A stretch of DNA of 64,000 nucleotides from an uncultured Candidatus Planktophila sp. (GTDB lineage Bacteria > Actinomycetota > Actinomycetes > Nanopelagicales > Nanopelagicaceae), in NCBI GenBank assembly GCA_937975715.1, contig CALJUA010000065.1, positions 1-64,000 of the forward strand, read 5' to 3'. The notes beneath the pieces were generated by a model. That model worked only from the letters and a program-made list of their open reading frames with translations, was not told where the DNA came from and made no database searches. A program made the position numbers and the translations under genes. Shown here piece after piece: positions 48,491-57,600 of the stretch; position 1 is the first letter of the stretch; every line of letters begins with the position of its first letter.

Positions 48491-50089
48491 TTAATCGATT
48501 GAGACGAGATCGAAGTACTCGTCCTTCCAGATGTCCTCATCACCATCTGGCAGCAAGATGACTCGTTCTGGCTTCAGTGCCTGAACTGCGCCTTCATCGT
48601 GAGAGACCATGACGACTGAGCCTTGATATTCGCTGAGTGCTCCAAGGATCTCTTCTCGCGAAGCTGGGTCAAGGTTGTTAGTCGGCTCATCGAGCAGGAG
48701 CACATTGGCTCCAGAGACAACGATGGTTGCAAGGGCAAGGCGTGTGCGCTCTCCACCAGAGAGAACCTTGACCGGTTTATGAACGTCGTCACCTGCAAAG
48801 AGGAATGAACCCAAGACATTGCGTGCCTCTGGCTCGCGAATATCCGCAGTCGCAGACATCATGTTTTCGAGAATGGTGCGTTCAAAATCAAGTGATTCGT
48901 GTTCCTGTGCGTAGTAGCCAATCTTTAAGCCATGACCATGTTCAACTTTTCCAGTATCGGATTCAAGTTCACCGGCCAGGATACGAAGAAGCGTTGTCTT
49001 ACCTGCACCGTTGAGACCGAGGATCACAACACGTGAGCCCTTATCAATCACACAAGAAACATCGGTAAAGATTTCAAGTGAGCCATAGTTCTTAGAGAGC
49101 TCTTCACCTGAGAGGGGAGTCTTGCCACATGGCGCAGGCGTTGGAAAGCGAAGCTTTGCGACCTTGTCAGAGACGCGAACATCTTCCAGGGATGAACGGA
49201 GCTTCTCGGCGCGACGCAACATTCCTTGTGCTGCAGTTGCCTTTGATGCCTTTGCACGCATCTTCTCGCCCTGCTTCTGCAAAATCTCTGCGCGCTTCTC
49301 GGCGTTAGCACGCTCTTTCTTGCGGCGATGTTCGTCGGCTTCGCGCTGAATGAGGTACTGCTTCCAGCCCATGTTGTAGACATCGATCACGTTTCGGTTT
49401 GCATCGATGTAGAAAACTTTATTGACGACGGTCTCGATCAGATTGACATCGTGAGAGATGATGACGAGGCCGCCTGCATAGTTGGTGAGGTATTGGCGCA
49501 ACCAGATGATGGAATCTGCATCAAGGTGGTTAGTTGGCTCATCGAGTAGAAGAGTCTCTGCGCCAGAGAAAAGGATGCGTGCGAGTTCGATGCGACGGCG
49601 CTGACCACCTGAAAGCGTTGCAATTTCATTGTGGAAGACATCTTCTGAAACTCCGAGAGAAGAAGCGATTGCCTCTGCCTCTGATGTTGCTGCATATCCA
49701 CCTGCTGCATTGAATTCAGCATCTACGCGGGTGTAGCGTTCGAGAGCTTTTTCGAGTTCTTCGCCCTCAGTTGTTGAAAGTTCGAGTTCGACCGCTGTCA
49801 TGCGCTTTGCAATTTCATCGAGACCGCGTGCAGACAAAATGCGATCTAGCGCGGTGCCTTGATCTTCACCAGTGCGAGGATCCTGGGGGAGATAGCCAAT
49901 CTTTCCTGTGCGCTGAACGCCACCACCTGCAGGCAGAGTCTCACCGGCAAGTACTTTCGCAAGAGTTGATTTACCTGCACCGTTGCGGCCAACAAATCCG
50001 ACTCGGTCACCGCTATTGACGCGGATGTTGACGCCACTGACGAGAAGGCGGGCACCAGCGCGGAGTTCGAGTGCAGAGGTAGAAATCAC
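48491..50089 (-). CDS. ABC-F family ATPase
   Basis: A 532-residue soluble protein with two ABC domains and no membrane part. Domain 1 has Walker A GRNGAGKST and signature LSGGQRRRIE; domain 2 has GLNGAGKTT and LSGGERTRLA. Between them a charged coiled-coil linker (about 235-310, READEHRRKKERANAEKRAE) corresponds to the P-site tRNA interaction motif region. ABC-F proteins bind the ribosome E site to rescue or tune translation. It begins nine bases after the parC stop on the same strand, so the two are co-transcribed. Confidence 0.9.
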   Translation of the reverse strand: MISTSALELRAGARLLVSGVNIRVNSGDRVGFVGRNGAGKSTLAKVLAGETLPAGGGVQRTGKIGYLPQDPRTGEDQGTALDRILSARGLDEIAKRMTAVELELSTTEGEELEKALERYTRVDAEFNAAGGYAATSEAEAIASSLGVSEDVFHNEIATLSGGQRRRIELARILFSGAETLLLDEPTNHLDADSIIWLRQYLTNYAGGLVIISHDVNLIETVVNKVFYIDANRNVIDVYNMGWKQYLIQREADEHRRKKERANAEKRAEILQKQGEKMRAKASKATAAQGMLRRAEKLRSSLEDVRVSDKVAKLRFPTPAPCGKTPLSGEELSKNYGSLEIFTDVSCVIDKGSRVVILGLNGAGKTTLLRILAGELESDTGKVEHGHGLKIGYYAQEHESLDFERTILENMMSATADIREPEARNVLGSFLFAGDDVHKPVKVLSGGERTRLALATIVVSGANVLLLDEPTNNLDPASREEILGALSEYQGSVVMVSHDEGAVQALKPERVILLPDGDEDIWKDEYFDLVSID

Positions 50090-50098
50090 TGGTGCAGT

Positions 50099-51628
50099 TT
50101 ACGCACTTGCAAGACGAGTGCGACGCGGTACCGCGTACGCCTTCGATACTGCACTAAGTTCATCAGAAACCTGCTTGCGCATCGCTTCTTCAGACTTCAA
50201 AAGTGTGGTCAAAGCAGCGATTGTTGCCTTGAGTTCCTTAGATTCTGTCTCAAGTTCGAGCTTGCTCATCTTTGTCAGACGGCGAAGTGGCATATCGAGA
50301 ATGTAAGTAGCCTGCTCTTCATTGAGCTTAAAGCCCTTGATGAGCGCTTCCTTTGCAGCAGATGCATCATCTGAGCCACGAATGATCTTGATGACCTTAT
50401 CAATATCGATAATTGCCTTGAGAAGACCATCGACCAATGAGAGACGATCTTCAGCCTTTGCTTTGCGGAATTCAGAGCGACGACGAACAACTTCGATGCG
50501 GTGATCGATAAAGACCTGAAGAAGTTCCTTAAGACCAAGTGTCTGTGGGCGACCCTTGACGAGTGCCACAGCGTTGATTGCAAAGCCATCTTCCATTGGA
50601 GTGAGCTTGTACAACTGCTCGAGAACAGCTTCTGGCTCGAAACCATTCTTCAGCTCGATAACAACGTTGGTGCCTGTTTGACCATCTGTGAGGTCGACGA
50701 TGTCAGAGATTCCTTGAATCTTCTTCGCCTTTGCAAGATCTGCAATGCGCTCGACAACTTTTTCAGGACCGATATTAAATGGAAGCTCTTTGATGACGAT
50801 TCCCATCTTGCGAGAAGTCACCTTGCTGATTTCAACAGTTGCACGGACTTTAAATGAGCCCTTACCTGTTGCATACGCTTCACGAATTCCCTCAGCGCCA
50901 ACGAGCTCGCCACCTGTTGGGAAATCTGGACCCGGAACATGCTTCATCAATTGATTGAGCGTTGCCTTTGGGTTATCAATTAAGAACTTTGTCGCAGCGA
51001 TAACTTCACCCAAGTTGTGGGGAGCCATATTTGTTGCCATACCGACAGCGATACCTGATGAGCCATTAACGAGAAGATTGGGGAATGCAGCAGGAAGAAC
51101 GAGTGGCTCTTGCAACTGACCGTCATAGTTGGGACCGAAGTCGACTGTGTTCTCATCGGATTCTGCAACCATCGTCACTGCAGCAGCTGCAAGGCGCGCC
51201 TCTGTGTAACGCATCGCAGCAGGACCTGCATCAAGAGAACCAAAGTTTCCGTGTCCATCAATCAATGGAAGCTGCATTGAGAATGATTGAGCCATACGAA
51301 CGAGCGCGTCATAAATTGCGCTATCGCCGTGCGGGTGCAACTTACCCATTACTTCACCGACCACGCGAGCAGACTTCACGTGTCCGCGATCTGGGCGAAG
51401 ACCCATATCTGCCATCTGGTGAAGGATGCGGCGGTGAACAGGCTTTAAACCATCGCGTGCATCAGGAAGTGCGCGTGAGTAGATAACTGAGTACGCATAT
51501 TCAAGGAATGACTCTGACATCTCTGATGAGACATCAATATCGACAATCTTGCCTGGGAATTCTCCAGGCTTTGGTCCTGTCGCTTTTGCCTTTGCTCCTT
51601 TAGCTGGAGCGGCCTTCTTCGTTGCCAT
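50099..51628 (-). CDS. parC: Type IIA topoisomerase subunit A (ParC/GyrA) lacking the C-terminal beta-pinwheel
   Basis: A 509-residue subunit. The N-terminal cleavage core is complete: SRALPDARDGLKPVHRRIL, VVGEVMGKLHPHGDSAIYDALVRMAQ and the catalytic Tyr in AMRYTEARLA. The tower and coiled-coil gate follow (FKLNEEQATYILDMPLRRL, then a helical KLELETESKELKATIAAL). The protein ends there with a basic AVPRRTRLASA, whereas GyrA and ParC usually go on for about 250-330 more residues. The ABC-F gene starts nine bases later, so no remnant of that domain is left. The short basic N-terminus (KKAAPAKGAKAKA) is extra. It works with ParE to separate daughter chromosomes. Confidence 0.9.
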   Translation of the reverse strand: MATKKAAPAKGAKAKATGPKPGEFPGKIVDIDVSSEMSESFLEYAYSVIYSRALPDARDGLKPVHRRILHQMADMGLRPDRGHVKSARVVGEVMGKLHPHGDSAIYDALVRMAQSFSMQLPLIDGHGNFGSLDAGPAAMRYTEARLAAAAVTMVAESDENTVDFGPNYDGQLQEPLVLPAAFPNLLVNGSSGIAVGMATNMAPHNLGEVIAATKFLIDNPKATLNQLMKHVPGPDFPTGGELVGAEGIREAYATGKGSFKVRATVEISKVTSRKMGIVIKELPFNIGPEKVVERIADLAKAKKIQGISDIVDLTDGQTGTNVVIELKNGFEPEAVLEQLYKLTPMEDGFAINAVALVKGRPQTLGLKELLQVFIDHRIEVVRRRSEFRKAKAEDRLSLVDGLLKAIIDIDKVIKIIRGSDDASAAKEALIKGFKLNEEQATYILDMPLRRLTKMSKLELETESKELKATIAALTTLLKSEEAMRKQVSDELSAVSKAYAVPRRTRLASA

Positions 51629-51654
51629 GGCGCGTATTCTGCCGTGCGAATTGG

Positions 51655-52560
51655 TTAAATGACGGTACCTACACGCGGACGGGCGCCGACGATTGCAACA
51701 CATCGGGCAGCGACCTTTGCTCCGGCCTCAAGACCGTGCTGCATATTCTTTGTGGTGGCGTAATGAGCGATAAAACCAGCAGCAAATGAATCTCCGGCAC
51801 CTGTGGTGTCGACAACATCTGCTGAGAGCGCAGGAACTGTGACCAGAATCGATCCTCGAGTCTTACCAATTGCCCCAAGAGATCCTCGTTTGATGACAAC
51901 TGTTTCACAATCGTCGAGCAGAAGCTCAAGAGCTTTCTCTGGATTAGTTTCTCCGGTGAGATAAATCGCCTCTTCTTCATTGAGCAAGATGACATCCATC
52001 AACCTAATCCATGACTTCACTTCTTCAAGTGGAACTTCCATCATGCCGCCTACAGATGCTGGATCAAAGTAGAGAGGCAGACCGGTTTCTTTTATCTTCG
52101 CAATCATCTGGATTACGCCAGGGCGGGAGAGTGGATCGAGTGGTGAATAGCCAGAGAGATAGACAGCGTTGTATTCGTCGAGTTCTGGCAAGTCACCAAT
52201 ATGAAGTCCAGAGTTTGCACCATTATCGGGAAACATTGTGCGCTCGCCGGTGGGATCTACCAAGACGACAACTACTCCAGAAGAGCCTTTATCGACCATA
52301 AGATTGTTGTGGCGTACACCTAGAGCATCGAATTCGCTCATGAGCGCAGAGCCTGCTGCGTCATCGCCGACATGTCCCACAATTGTTGCGCGGGCATCTG
52401 TGCGAGTTAGCCATGAGGCAACGTTTCCTGCAGCTCCGCCACCGTGGGTGGAGATTTTCGAAGGTGTATCGCTGCCGTAATTAATTTTATCGGGCATGAC
52501 TGCAATCTTGGTGATGACATCGAGCATCACATCACCGATACAGAGCACGCGCGCAGTCAT
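51655..52560 (-). CDS. psuK: PfkB-family kinase, probable pseudouridine kinase
   Basis: A 301-residue ribokinase-type enzyme. The N-terminal VLCIGDVMLDVI, the GGGAAGNVASWL signature and the C-terminal DTTGAGDSFAAGF (catalytic Asp and anion hole) are present. PfkB kinases phosphorylate sugars or nucleosides. Specificity is inferred from the gene two bases upstream on the same strand, which codes for pseudouridine-5'-phosphate glycosidase: the pair would phosphorylate and then split pseudouridine from RNA turnover. A general carbohydrate kinase remains possible. Confidence 0.8.
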   Translation of the reverse strand: MTARVLCIGDVMLDVITKIAVMPDKINYGSDTPSKISTHGGGAAGNVASWLTRTDARATIVGHVGDDAAGSALMSEFDALGVRHNNLMVDKGSSGVVVVLVDPTGERTMFPDNGANSGLHIGDLPELDEYNAVYLSGYSPLDPLSRPGVIQMIAKIKETGLPLYFDPASVGGMMEVPLEEVKSWIRLMDVILLNEEEAIYLTGETNPEKALELLLDDCETVVIKRGSLGAIGKTRGSILVTVPALSADVVDTTGAGDSFAAGFIAHYATTKNMQHGLEAGAKVAARCVAIVGARPRVGTVI

Positions 52561-52562
52561 GG

Positions 52563-53471
52563 TTATCGCTTCTGTGACGCTACAGCGATTTCAGCTGCAA
52601 GTGCTGAGTTCGATTTAATGATGTCGATATTGACCTTGAGGGATTCACCTTCGGATGCAGTGTGGAAGTGCTCGAGCAAGAATGGTGTGACGTACTTGCC
52701 AAGAATGCCAGCCTTCTCGGCACCTTCAAGTCCGCTCTTGAGAATCGCATCATGACGAGCGCGATCCATCTCTTTCTCAACAGGATTTGCTACAACGAGT
52801 CCATTATTTGTCTTCAGTGCAACGCGCTGAGCTATTACAGCCGCGATTTCTTCTGCGCTATTGACCTGGTGCTCGATAGTAAAACCAGAGTCGGTCAGAT
52901 AGAAGCCGGGGAAACGGGTTGTTTTAAAACCTACGACACCTATAGCCAAAGTTTCTAGACGTTCAAGGGTCGCAGCAACATCGAGAATTGATTTGACTCC
53001 AGCACACACGATGGTGATATCCAATTGTGAGAGAGCTGTTAAATCTGCGGATTCGTCGAAAGTCTCATTGGCACCACGGTGGACTCCACCGAGACCGCCA
53101 GTTGCAAAGATATGAATGCCTGCAAGAACAGCGAGGTGTGCCGTTGCTGCAACTGTAGTTGCTGCAGACTTTCCGGAGGCGGCAATGATTGCGAGGTCAC
53201 GGCTAGAAGCCTTTGCGATGTCATCGCGGTTTGCGATATCAACGAGCTGATCATCTGTGAGGCCGATATGCACAACGCCATCGAGGATTGCGATAGTTGC
53301 AGGGACTGCACCGCGCGAGCGGACAATCTCTTCGACTTCGCGCGCAACAGTTAAGTTAGATGGACGCGGCAATCCGTGGCTGATGATCGTAGATTCAAGC
53401 GCAACGATTGGCTTGCCGCTCTTGAGTGCTTCTGCGACCTCGGGTGATGTGTGGAAATGTAACTGTGACAT
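52563..53471 (-). CDS. psuG: Pseudouridine-5'-phosphate glycosidase
   Basis: A 302-residue PsuG-family lyase. It shows VALESTIISHGLPRPSNL, GVVHIGL, IFATGGLGGVHRGA and VGFKTTRFPGFYLTDSG in the expected order; the catalytic Lys is in the last of these or nearby. It breaks the C-C bond of pseudouridine 5'-phosphate to give uracil and ribose-5-phosphate. ATG 53471 was chosen; an upstream in-frame Met would overlap the divergent gene's start. Together with the PfkB kinase it forms a pseudouridine salvage pair. Confidence 0.92.
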   Translation of the reverse strand: MSQLHFHTSPEVAEALKSGKPIVALESTIISHGLPRPSNLTVAREVEEIVRSRGAVPATIAILDGVVHIGLTDDQLVDIANRDDIAKASSRDLAIIAASGKSAATTVAATAHLAVLAGIHIFATGGLGGVHRGANETFDESADLTALSQLDITIVCAGVKSILDVAATLERLETLAIGVVGFKTTRFPGFYLTDSGFTIEHQVNSAEEIAAVIAQRVALKTNNGLVVANPVEKEMDRARHDAILKSGLEGAEKAGILGKYVTPFLLEHFHTASEGESLKVNIDIIKSNSALAAEIAVASQKR

Positions 53472-53492
53472 GAGCAGAACAATACTCGTGGG

Positions 53493-54608
53493 ATGATTGA
53501 CTCCGTGCACCTATCGCAAATCATGCCTTCCATCATGGCGGGGTTGCGCGTTGCAGATACCCAGGATTTTGCCGGATGTGGCGAAAGTCCTACCGGTCGC
53601 GAACTCCTCTTCCTTATCGACGGCTTCGGTGCGGATCTTTTAGCAAAGTTTTCAGAGCACGCGCCCGCAATTTCATCGATGGTGCAATCGCATCTCGTCC
53701 AAACTTCATTTCCATCAACCACATCAACAAGCCTTGCAACGCTGACGACAGGTGCAATGCCTGGTGCTCACGGAATGATGGGTTACACAGTTCGCGTACC
53801 ACGAAGCAGTGGTCGAGTTCTTAATTCATTGAAGTGGGATGAGCGAGTAGATCCTGAAATTTGGCAACCAGTACCAACACTCTTTCAACGTGCTGCAGCA
53901 GCCGGTGTCGTCGTTACCCATGTTGCCGCCAAGCGCTATGAAGATACCGGCTTTACTCGTGCAGTCTTTCGCGGCGCGCACTATCGCGGTGCGAACATCA
54001 CCAGCGATTTAGTGGGAGAGACAGTTGCTGCACTTCAGAAGTCGCCCGCCTTTGTCTATCTTTACGTCAACGATCTTGATTCTGCCGGACACTCTGATGG
54101 AGTCGGCTCAGATAAATGGTTAGCGGCACTTTCCAGTATCGATGCCATGGTTGCTCAACTTCTTGAGAAGTTGCCCACAGGCACACGTCTATGGATTACC
54201 GCCGATCACGGCATGATCAATGTTGAAGAGAAGATTGTGATGGGTCTGGAAAACAATCTCCTCGAAGGAATCGCCACCGTTGCTGGTGAACCACGTGCCC
54301 GTCATCTCTACCTTCCTCAAGATGCAGATTTGGCACCGCGTGCTGATGTCATTTCTCGATGGGAAGAATCGCTCGGCGAAAAGGTGAAGATGTTTACTCG
54401 CGAGAGCGCCATTGAAGCCGGGTTATTCGGTAGCGAGGTGTCGATGGATGCATCAGAGCGCATCGGTGATGTCATCGCAATCGCTCAAGAAAACTTAGTT
54501 TTGCTCGACCCAGAGCGCGCAGATAAGGAAGGCGCAATGGTTGGCCATCATGGCGGAGATAGCGCTACAGAATCAACAGTGCCACTGCTTGCTGCGACTA
54601 AGAATTAG
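53493..54608 (+). CDS. Alkaline phosphatase superfamily phosphodiesterase
   Basis: A 371-residue nucleotide pyrophosphatase/phosphodiesterase-type protein. Metal and nucleophile sites are visible: FLIDGFGADLL (Asp), SFPSTTSTSLATLTTG (Thr/Ser nucleophile), YVNDLDSAGHSDG (Asp, His), ITADHGM (Asp-His) and VGHHGG (His). No signal peptide is evident, so it is probably cytoplasmic. Actinobacterial homologues lie near sepH, as here. Substrate unknown. It overlaps the convergent sepH gene by four bases. Confidence 0.85.
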   Translation: MIDSVHLSQIMPSIMAGLRVADTQDFAGCGESPTGRELLFLIDGFGADLLAKFSEHAPAISSMVQSHLVQTSFPSTTSTSLATLTTGAMPGAHGMMGYTVRVPRSSGRVLNSLKWDERVDPEIWQPVPTLFQRAAAAGVVVTHVAAKRYEDTGFTRAVFRGAHYRGANITSDLVGETVAALQKSPAFVYLYVNDLDSAGHSDGVGSDKWLAALSSIDAMVAQLLEKLPTGTRLWITADHGMINVEEKIVMGLENNLLEGIATVAGEPRARHLYLPQDADLAPRADVISRWEESLGEKVKMFTRESAIEAGLFGSEVSMDASERIGDVIAIAQENLVLLDPERADKEGAMVGHHGGDSATESTVPLLAATKN

Positions 54609-55471
54609 TTATTGTCGTAATCTTCTTCAGACTCTGGCGCATCTGCCAACGGTGCCTTTGAACCAAACATGATTTCATCCCATGAAGGAATCTTTGCGCG
54701 AGCTACAACGCCATCCTCTGAATCAGCAGCAGTTGGTGTATCGCGAATAGCAACAAGACGTGGAGTCTCAGGCTTATCTTCTTCAACAACAACAGGTGAG
54801 AAGAGTGAACTTGCACCAGGAAGCTCGACAGGTGCAACTGGCTCGACTCGTGACGGGTGAGTTGGTTCAGAGTTGATAAAACCTGGCTCGATGACGCGAG
54901 CAGGCGCTTCCTCGCCGATCAACCATGCACCGTTGTCATCTGTGGGATTGATGGTGCGACGTGAGGTATCAAAGTTCCAGGTAGCGATTCCGTTGCCATC
55001 TCGGTTGGGATAGTGCAACTCAATATGCCACGTTGCATCAGGAAGACGCCAGGTATTCCATGAGAGATCATCTGCATCAACGCCGCGTGGTACGAGCTTG
55101 TTGATGACAGCTTCAAGAAATGAAATATCTAGTCGAGTTGAATCTTTGCGAAGTGAGGCAGAGCGTGCCTGAGAAAGAATGTATTCACGCTCTTGCAAGA
55201 TCGGACCAGAAAAGCGTGCCACCTTGTCGACGGTTGTATTGCCTTCACGTGCGATGACCTCAGGAGCATCACCTGCACGAAGGCGTCGCTGAATCTCTTT
55301 CACGCTGATTGTTTGATCAGCATCGTCTGAGGGAACTGCGCTTAAACGAGGTTGATTGACTGTTGCGCGGAGAGTGTCGCTGATACGGAGAGAAAATTCG
55401 GTGCCATCGTTATCAACCAATGTCAGATGGGTGCCTTCATTGTTCTTGCCATGTAAACGGAGCTCACTCAT
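54605..55471 (-). CDS. sepH: SepH, FtsZ-binding cell division protein
   Basis: A 288-residue protein. The N-terminal DUF3071 domain covers about 1-170: ELRLHGKNNEGTHLTLVDNDGTEF, then VKEIQRRLRAGDAPEVIAREG (helix-turn-helix-like), RFSGPILQEREYILSQA and WHIELHYPNRDGNGIATW. A disordered acidic Pro/Glu-rich C-terminal half follows, ending KIPSWDEIMFGSK. SepH binds FtsZ and promotes Z-ring assembly in actinobacteria. It faces the inositol-phosphatase-like gene across 40 bp. This family is one of the best signs that the genome is actinobacterial. Confidence 0.92.
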   Translation of the reverse strand: MSELRLHGKNNEGTHLTLVDNDGTEFSLRISDTLRATVNQPRLSAVPSDDADQTISVKEIQRRLRAGDAPEVIAREGNTTVDKVARFSGPILQEREYILSQARSASLRKDSTRLDISFLEAVINKLVPRGVDADDLSWNTWRLPDATWHIELHYPNRDGNGIATWNFDTSRRTINPTDDNGAWLIGEEAPARVIEPGFINSEPTHPSRVEPVAPVELPGASSLFSPVVVEEDKPETPRLVAIRDTPTAADSEDGVVARAKIPSWDEIMFGSKAPLADAPESEEDYDNN

Positions 55472-55511
55472 GGGGGTGAGAATAACTGATGAGGGGCGTA
55501 GAATCGCGGCT

Positions 55512-56282
55512 ATGAGCGGTCACAACACAGCAGAACTTCTATCTCTCGCCCAACGAATCGGGCGCGAAGCTGCAGCAATGTTGATGGATCGTCCCGCAGA
55601 CCTTCAGGTTGCAACCAAGAGCACGGCAATTGATGTTGTGACTCAAATGGATATTAAGGTCGAGGCATTTATCGTTCAGGAAATTCTTGCTGCCCGTCCG
55701 AATGATGGGTTAATCGGCGAAGAAGGTGCTGCGCGAGAGAGCACATCTGGAATTACCTGGGTCATTGATCCTTTAGATGGAACCGTTAATTATCTCTACG
55801 ACCTTCCTGGGTGGAATGTCTCAATTGCGGCAAAGGATGAGCAAGGTCAATTAATTGGAGTCGTGACAGCGCCATCGATTAATTCAACGTGGTGGGCAGT
55901 TCGCGGTGAAGGAGCCTTCTTTAATAGCCGCCAGATTTACTGCAACGATCCGATTGCCCTTGACCGCGCCCTCATCGGCACCGGATTTCAATATGACGTC
56001 GCCCACCGCGATCTACAAATTACCCACGTTTCAAAGATGCTTCCCATCGTGCGCGATATTCGCCGCAATGGGGCAGCGGCGGTCGACCTCTGCCATGTGG
56101 CGATGGGGCGCCTCGATGCGTATTACGAACATGGCCTAAAGGAGTGGGATTGGGCAGCGGCAGGGCTGATTGCGACTGAGGCTGGCGCTCGCTTCGGGCT
56201 CTATGGCCAGGCGCCTTACATGATGACTCTGGCTGCTGGACCGACCCTCTATCCCGAGCTCGAGCTCTTTCTGGGCCTTTAG
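55512..56282 (+). CDS. Inositol monophosphatase family protein
   Basis: A 256-residue phosphatase. Metal-binding motifs are GLIGEEGA (Glu), [12 protein letters not shown] and the C-terminal [16 protein letters not shown]. Members hydrolyse inositol phosphates, histidinol phosphate, fructose bisphosphate or PAP. ATG 55512 was chosen because the frame upstream is antisense to sepH and codes implausible residues. No clear Shine-Dalgarno is seen. The substrate is not determined. Confidence 0.9.
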   Translation: MSGHNTAELLSLAQRIGREAAAMLMDRPADLQVATKSTAIDVVTQMDIKVEAFIVQEILAARPNDGLIGEEGAARESTSGITWVIDPLDGTVNYLYDLPGWNVSIAAKDEQGQLIGVVTAPSINSTWWAVRGEGAFFNSRQIYCNDPIALDRALIGTGFQYDVAHRDLQITHVSKMLPIVRDIRRNGAAAVDLCHVAMGRLDAYYEHGLKEWDWAAAGLIATEAGARFGLYGQAPYMMTLAAGPTLYPELELFLGL

Positions 56283-56392
56283 CTCGAAGTAGCCCCTTGG
56301 CCTCGATTTTCGCCTTGAGGCTCATCTGTGGCAAGATACGCAGTCTGTACGGCAATCCGTACTCATTAAAAGGTAACTCAAAGGATCCGATC
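56283..56392 (+). promoter_or_regulatory. Leader of rplS
   Basis: A 110-bp leader with a perfect 6-bp hairpin GTACGG-CAAT-CCGTAC (56347-56362), 30 bp before the rplS start. Ribosomal-protein leaders often hold autoregulatory structures; this one is short and unproven. Confidence 0.4.
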
Positions 56393-56914
56393 ATGAACAT
56401 TCTCGACGTCGTAGACGCAGCATCCCTCCGCAAGGACATCCCACAGTTCCGCGCAGGCGATGAGCTCAAGATTCACGTCCGTGTTATCGAAGGTAACAAG
56501 TCACGTCTTCAGGTCTTCCAGGGTGTTGTAATCCGCCGCCAAGGTGATGGCGTTCGCGAGACTTTTACAATCCGTAAGGTCTCCTACGGTGTTGGCGTCG
56601 AGCGTACATTCCCAGTACACACACCAGTTATCGAAAAGATTGAACTCGTCCAGAAGGGCGATGTACGTCGTGCAAAGCTTTACTACCTCCGCGACCTTCG
56701 CGGTAAGGCTGCAAAGATCCGCGAAAAGCGTGATGGCATTGTTGGTTACGGCGATGGAATTCTCTCTACCCCTGAAGCAGCACCTGTAGTCGTAGCGTCC
56801 GAGCCAGAAATTGTCGCTGAAGTGGCAGGCGCTGTCGCAACTGACACTGCAGAAGTAACTGAGACAGTCGCTGCGGTTGAAACACCTGCCGCTGAAGACA
56901 AGCCAGCAGAATAA
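56393..56914 (+). CDS. rplS: 50S ribosomal protein bL19 with a C-terminal extension
   Basis: A 173-residue bL19. The usual domain spans about 1-120: [58 protein letters not shown], and [21 protein letters not shown]. Normal bL19 is about 115-125 residues; here about 50 more residues follow, rich in Ala, Val, Glu and Thr ([24 protein letters not shown]). AAAGGATC precedes ATG 56393. The stop codon shares one base with the proposed start of lepB. Confidence 0.95.
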   Translation: MNILDVVDAASLRKDIPQFRAGDELKIHVRVIEGNKSRLQVFQGVVIRRQGDGVRETFTIRKVSYGVGVERTFPVHTPVIEKIELVQKGDVRRAKLYYLRDLRGKAAKIREKRDGIVGYGDGILSTPEAAPVVVASEPEIVAEVAGAVATDTAEVTETVAAVETPAAEDKPAE

Positions 56915-57588
56915 TTTCTAAGTACCTGCCTCGTAAGGGCTCGTTCTTTCGCGAGTTCCCTTTACTTGTCATAGTCGCGCTCGCTGTCTCGCTTGTTATC
57001 AAGACTTTCTTGGTGCAGTTCTTCTTCATTCCTTCAGGGTCAATGCAGAACACTCTTCAAATCGATGATCGCGTTGCTGTTAACAAACTTCCCTTCATCG
57101 CAAAATCAGTAAAGCGTGGAGATGTTGTTGTATTCCGCGATCCTGCAAATTGGTTGCCGCTTCCAGTTGAAGAAGTAAGCGGAAATAAGGTCATTGCCAC
57201 GGTGAAGGAGGCACTTGTCTTTACCGGCGTTCTTCCCAATCCAGCTAAGCAGTATTTGGTAAAGCGCGTAATTGGCGTCGCAGGCGACAAGGTTGTCTGC
57301 TGCGATGCAAAGGGCGGCCTCACTATCAACGGCAAGGCAACTCATGAGCCCTACATCTTTGCTGGCAATAAGCCATCAGAGATGAACTTCAATGTCACTG
57401 TGCCAGAAGGAAAGATTTGGGTCATGGGTGATCATCGCGGTGCCTCAGCTGACTCTCGCTATCACCAAGATGATGTCAACAATGGCATGGTCCCTGTTTC
57501 AAAGGTAACCGGGCGAGTCTTCGGAATCATCTGGCCCTTGAAGAACTTTGGTTACGTAGCTTCACACGATCCGCTCGCAACAAAATAA
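56914..57588 (+). CDS. lepB: Signal peptidase I, probably with a rare start codon
   Basis: A 224-residue type I signal peptidase. One membrane helix (about 16-30, PLLVIVALAVSLVIK) leads to the catalytic Ser43 in IPSGSMQNTL. The catalytic Lys is in YLVKRVIGVAGDK, and WVMGDHRGASADSR is the conserved third box. The first ATG/GTG/TTG in frame (57007-57010) would remove the membrane anchor. The full protein needs a start at ATT 56914, overlapping the rplS stop by one base, or at CTG 56926. Translation may be coupled to rplS. It cleaves signal peptides on the outer face of the membrane. Confidence 0.88.
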   Translation: MSKYLPRKGSFFREFPLLVIVALAVSLVIKTFLVQFFFIPSGSMQNTLQIDDRVAVNKLPFIAKSVKRGDVVVFRDPANWLPLPVEEVSGNKVIATVKEALVFTGVLPNPAKQYLVKRVIGVAGDKVVCCDAKGGLTINGKATHEPYIFAGNKPSEMNFNVTVPEGKIWVMGDHRGASADSRYHQDDVNNGMVPVSKVTGRVFGIIWPLKNFGYVASHDPLATK

Positions 57589-57600
57589 CTTCTTCAGCAC

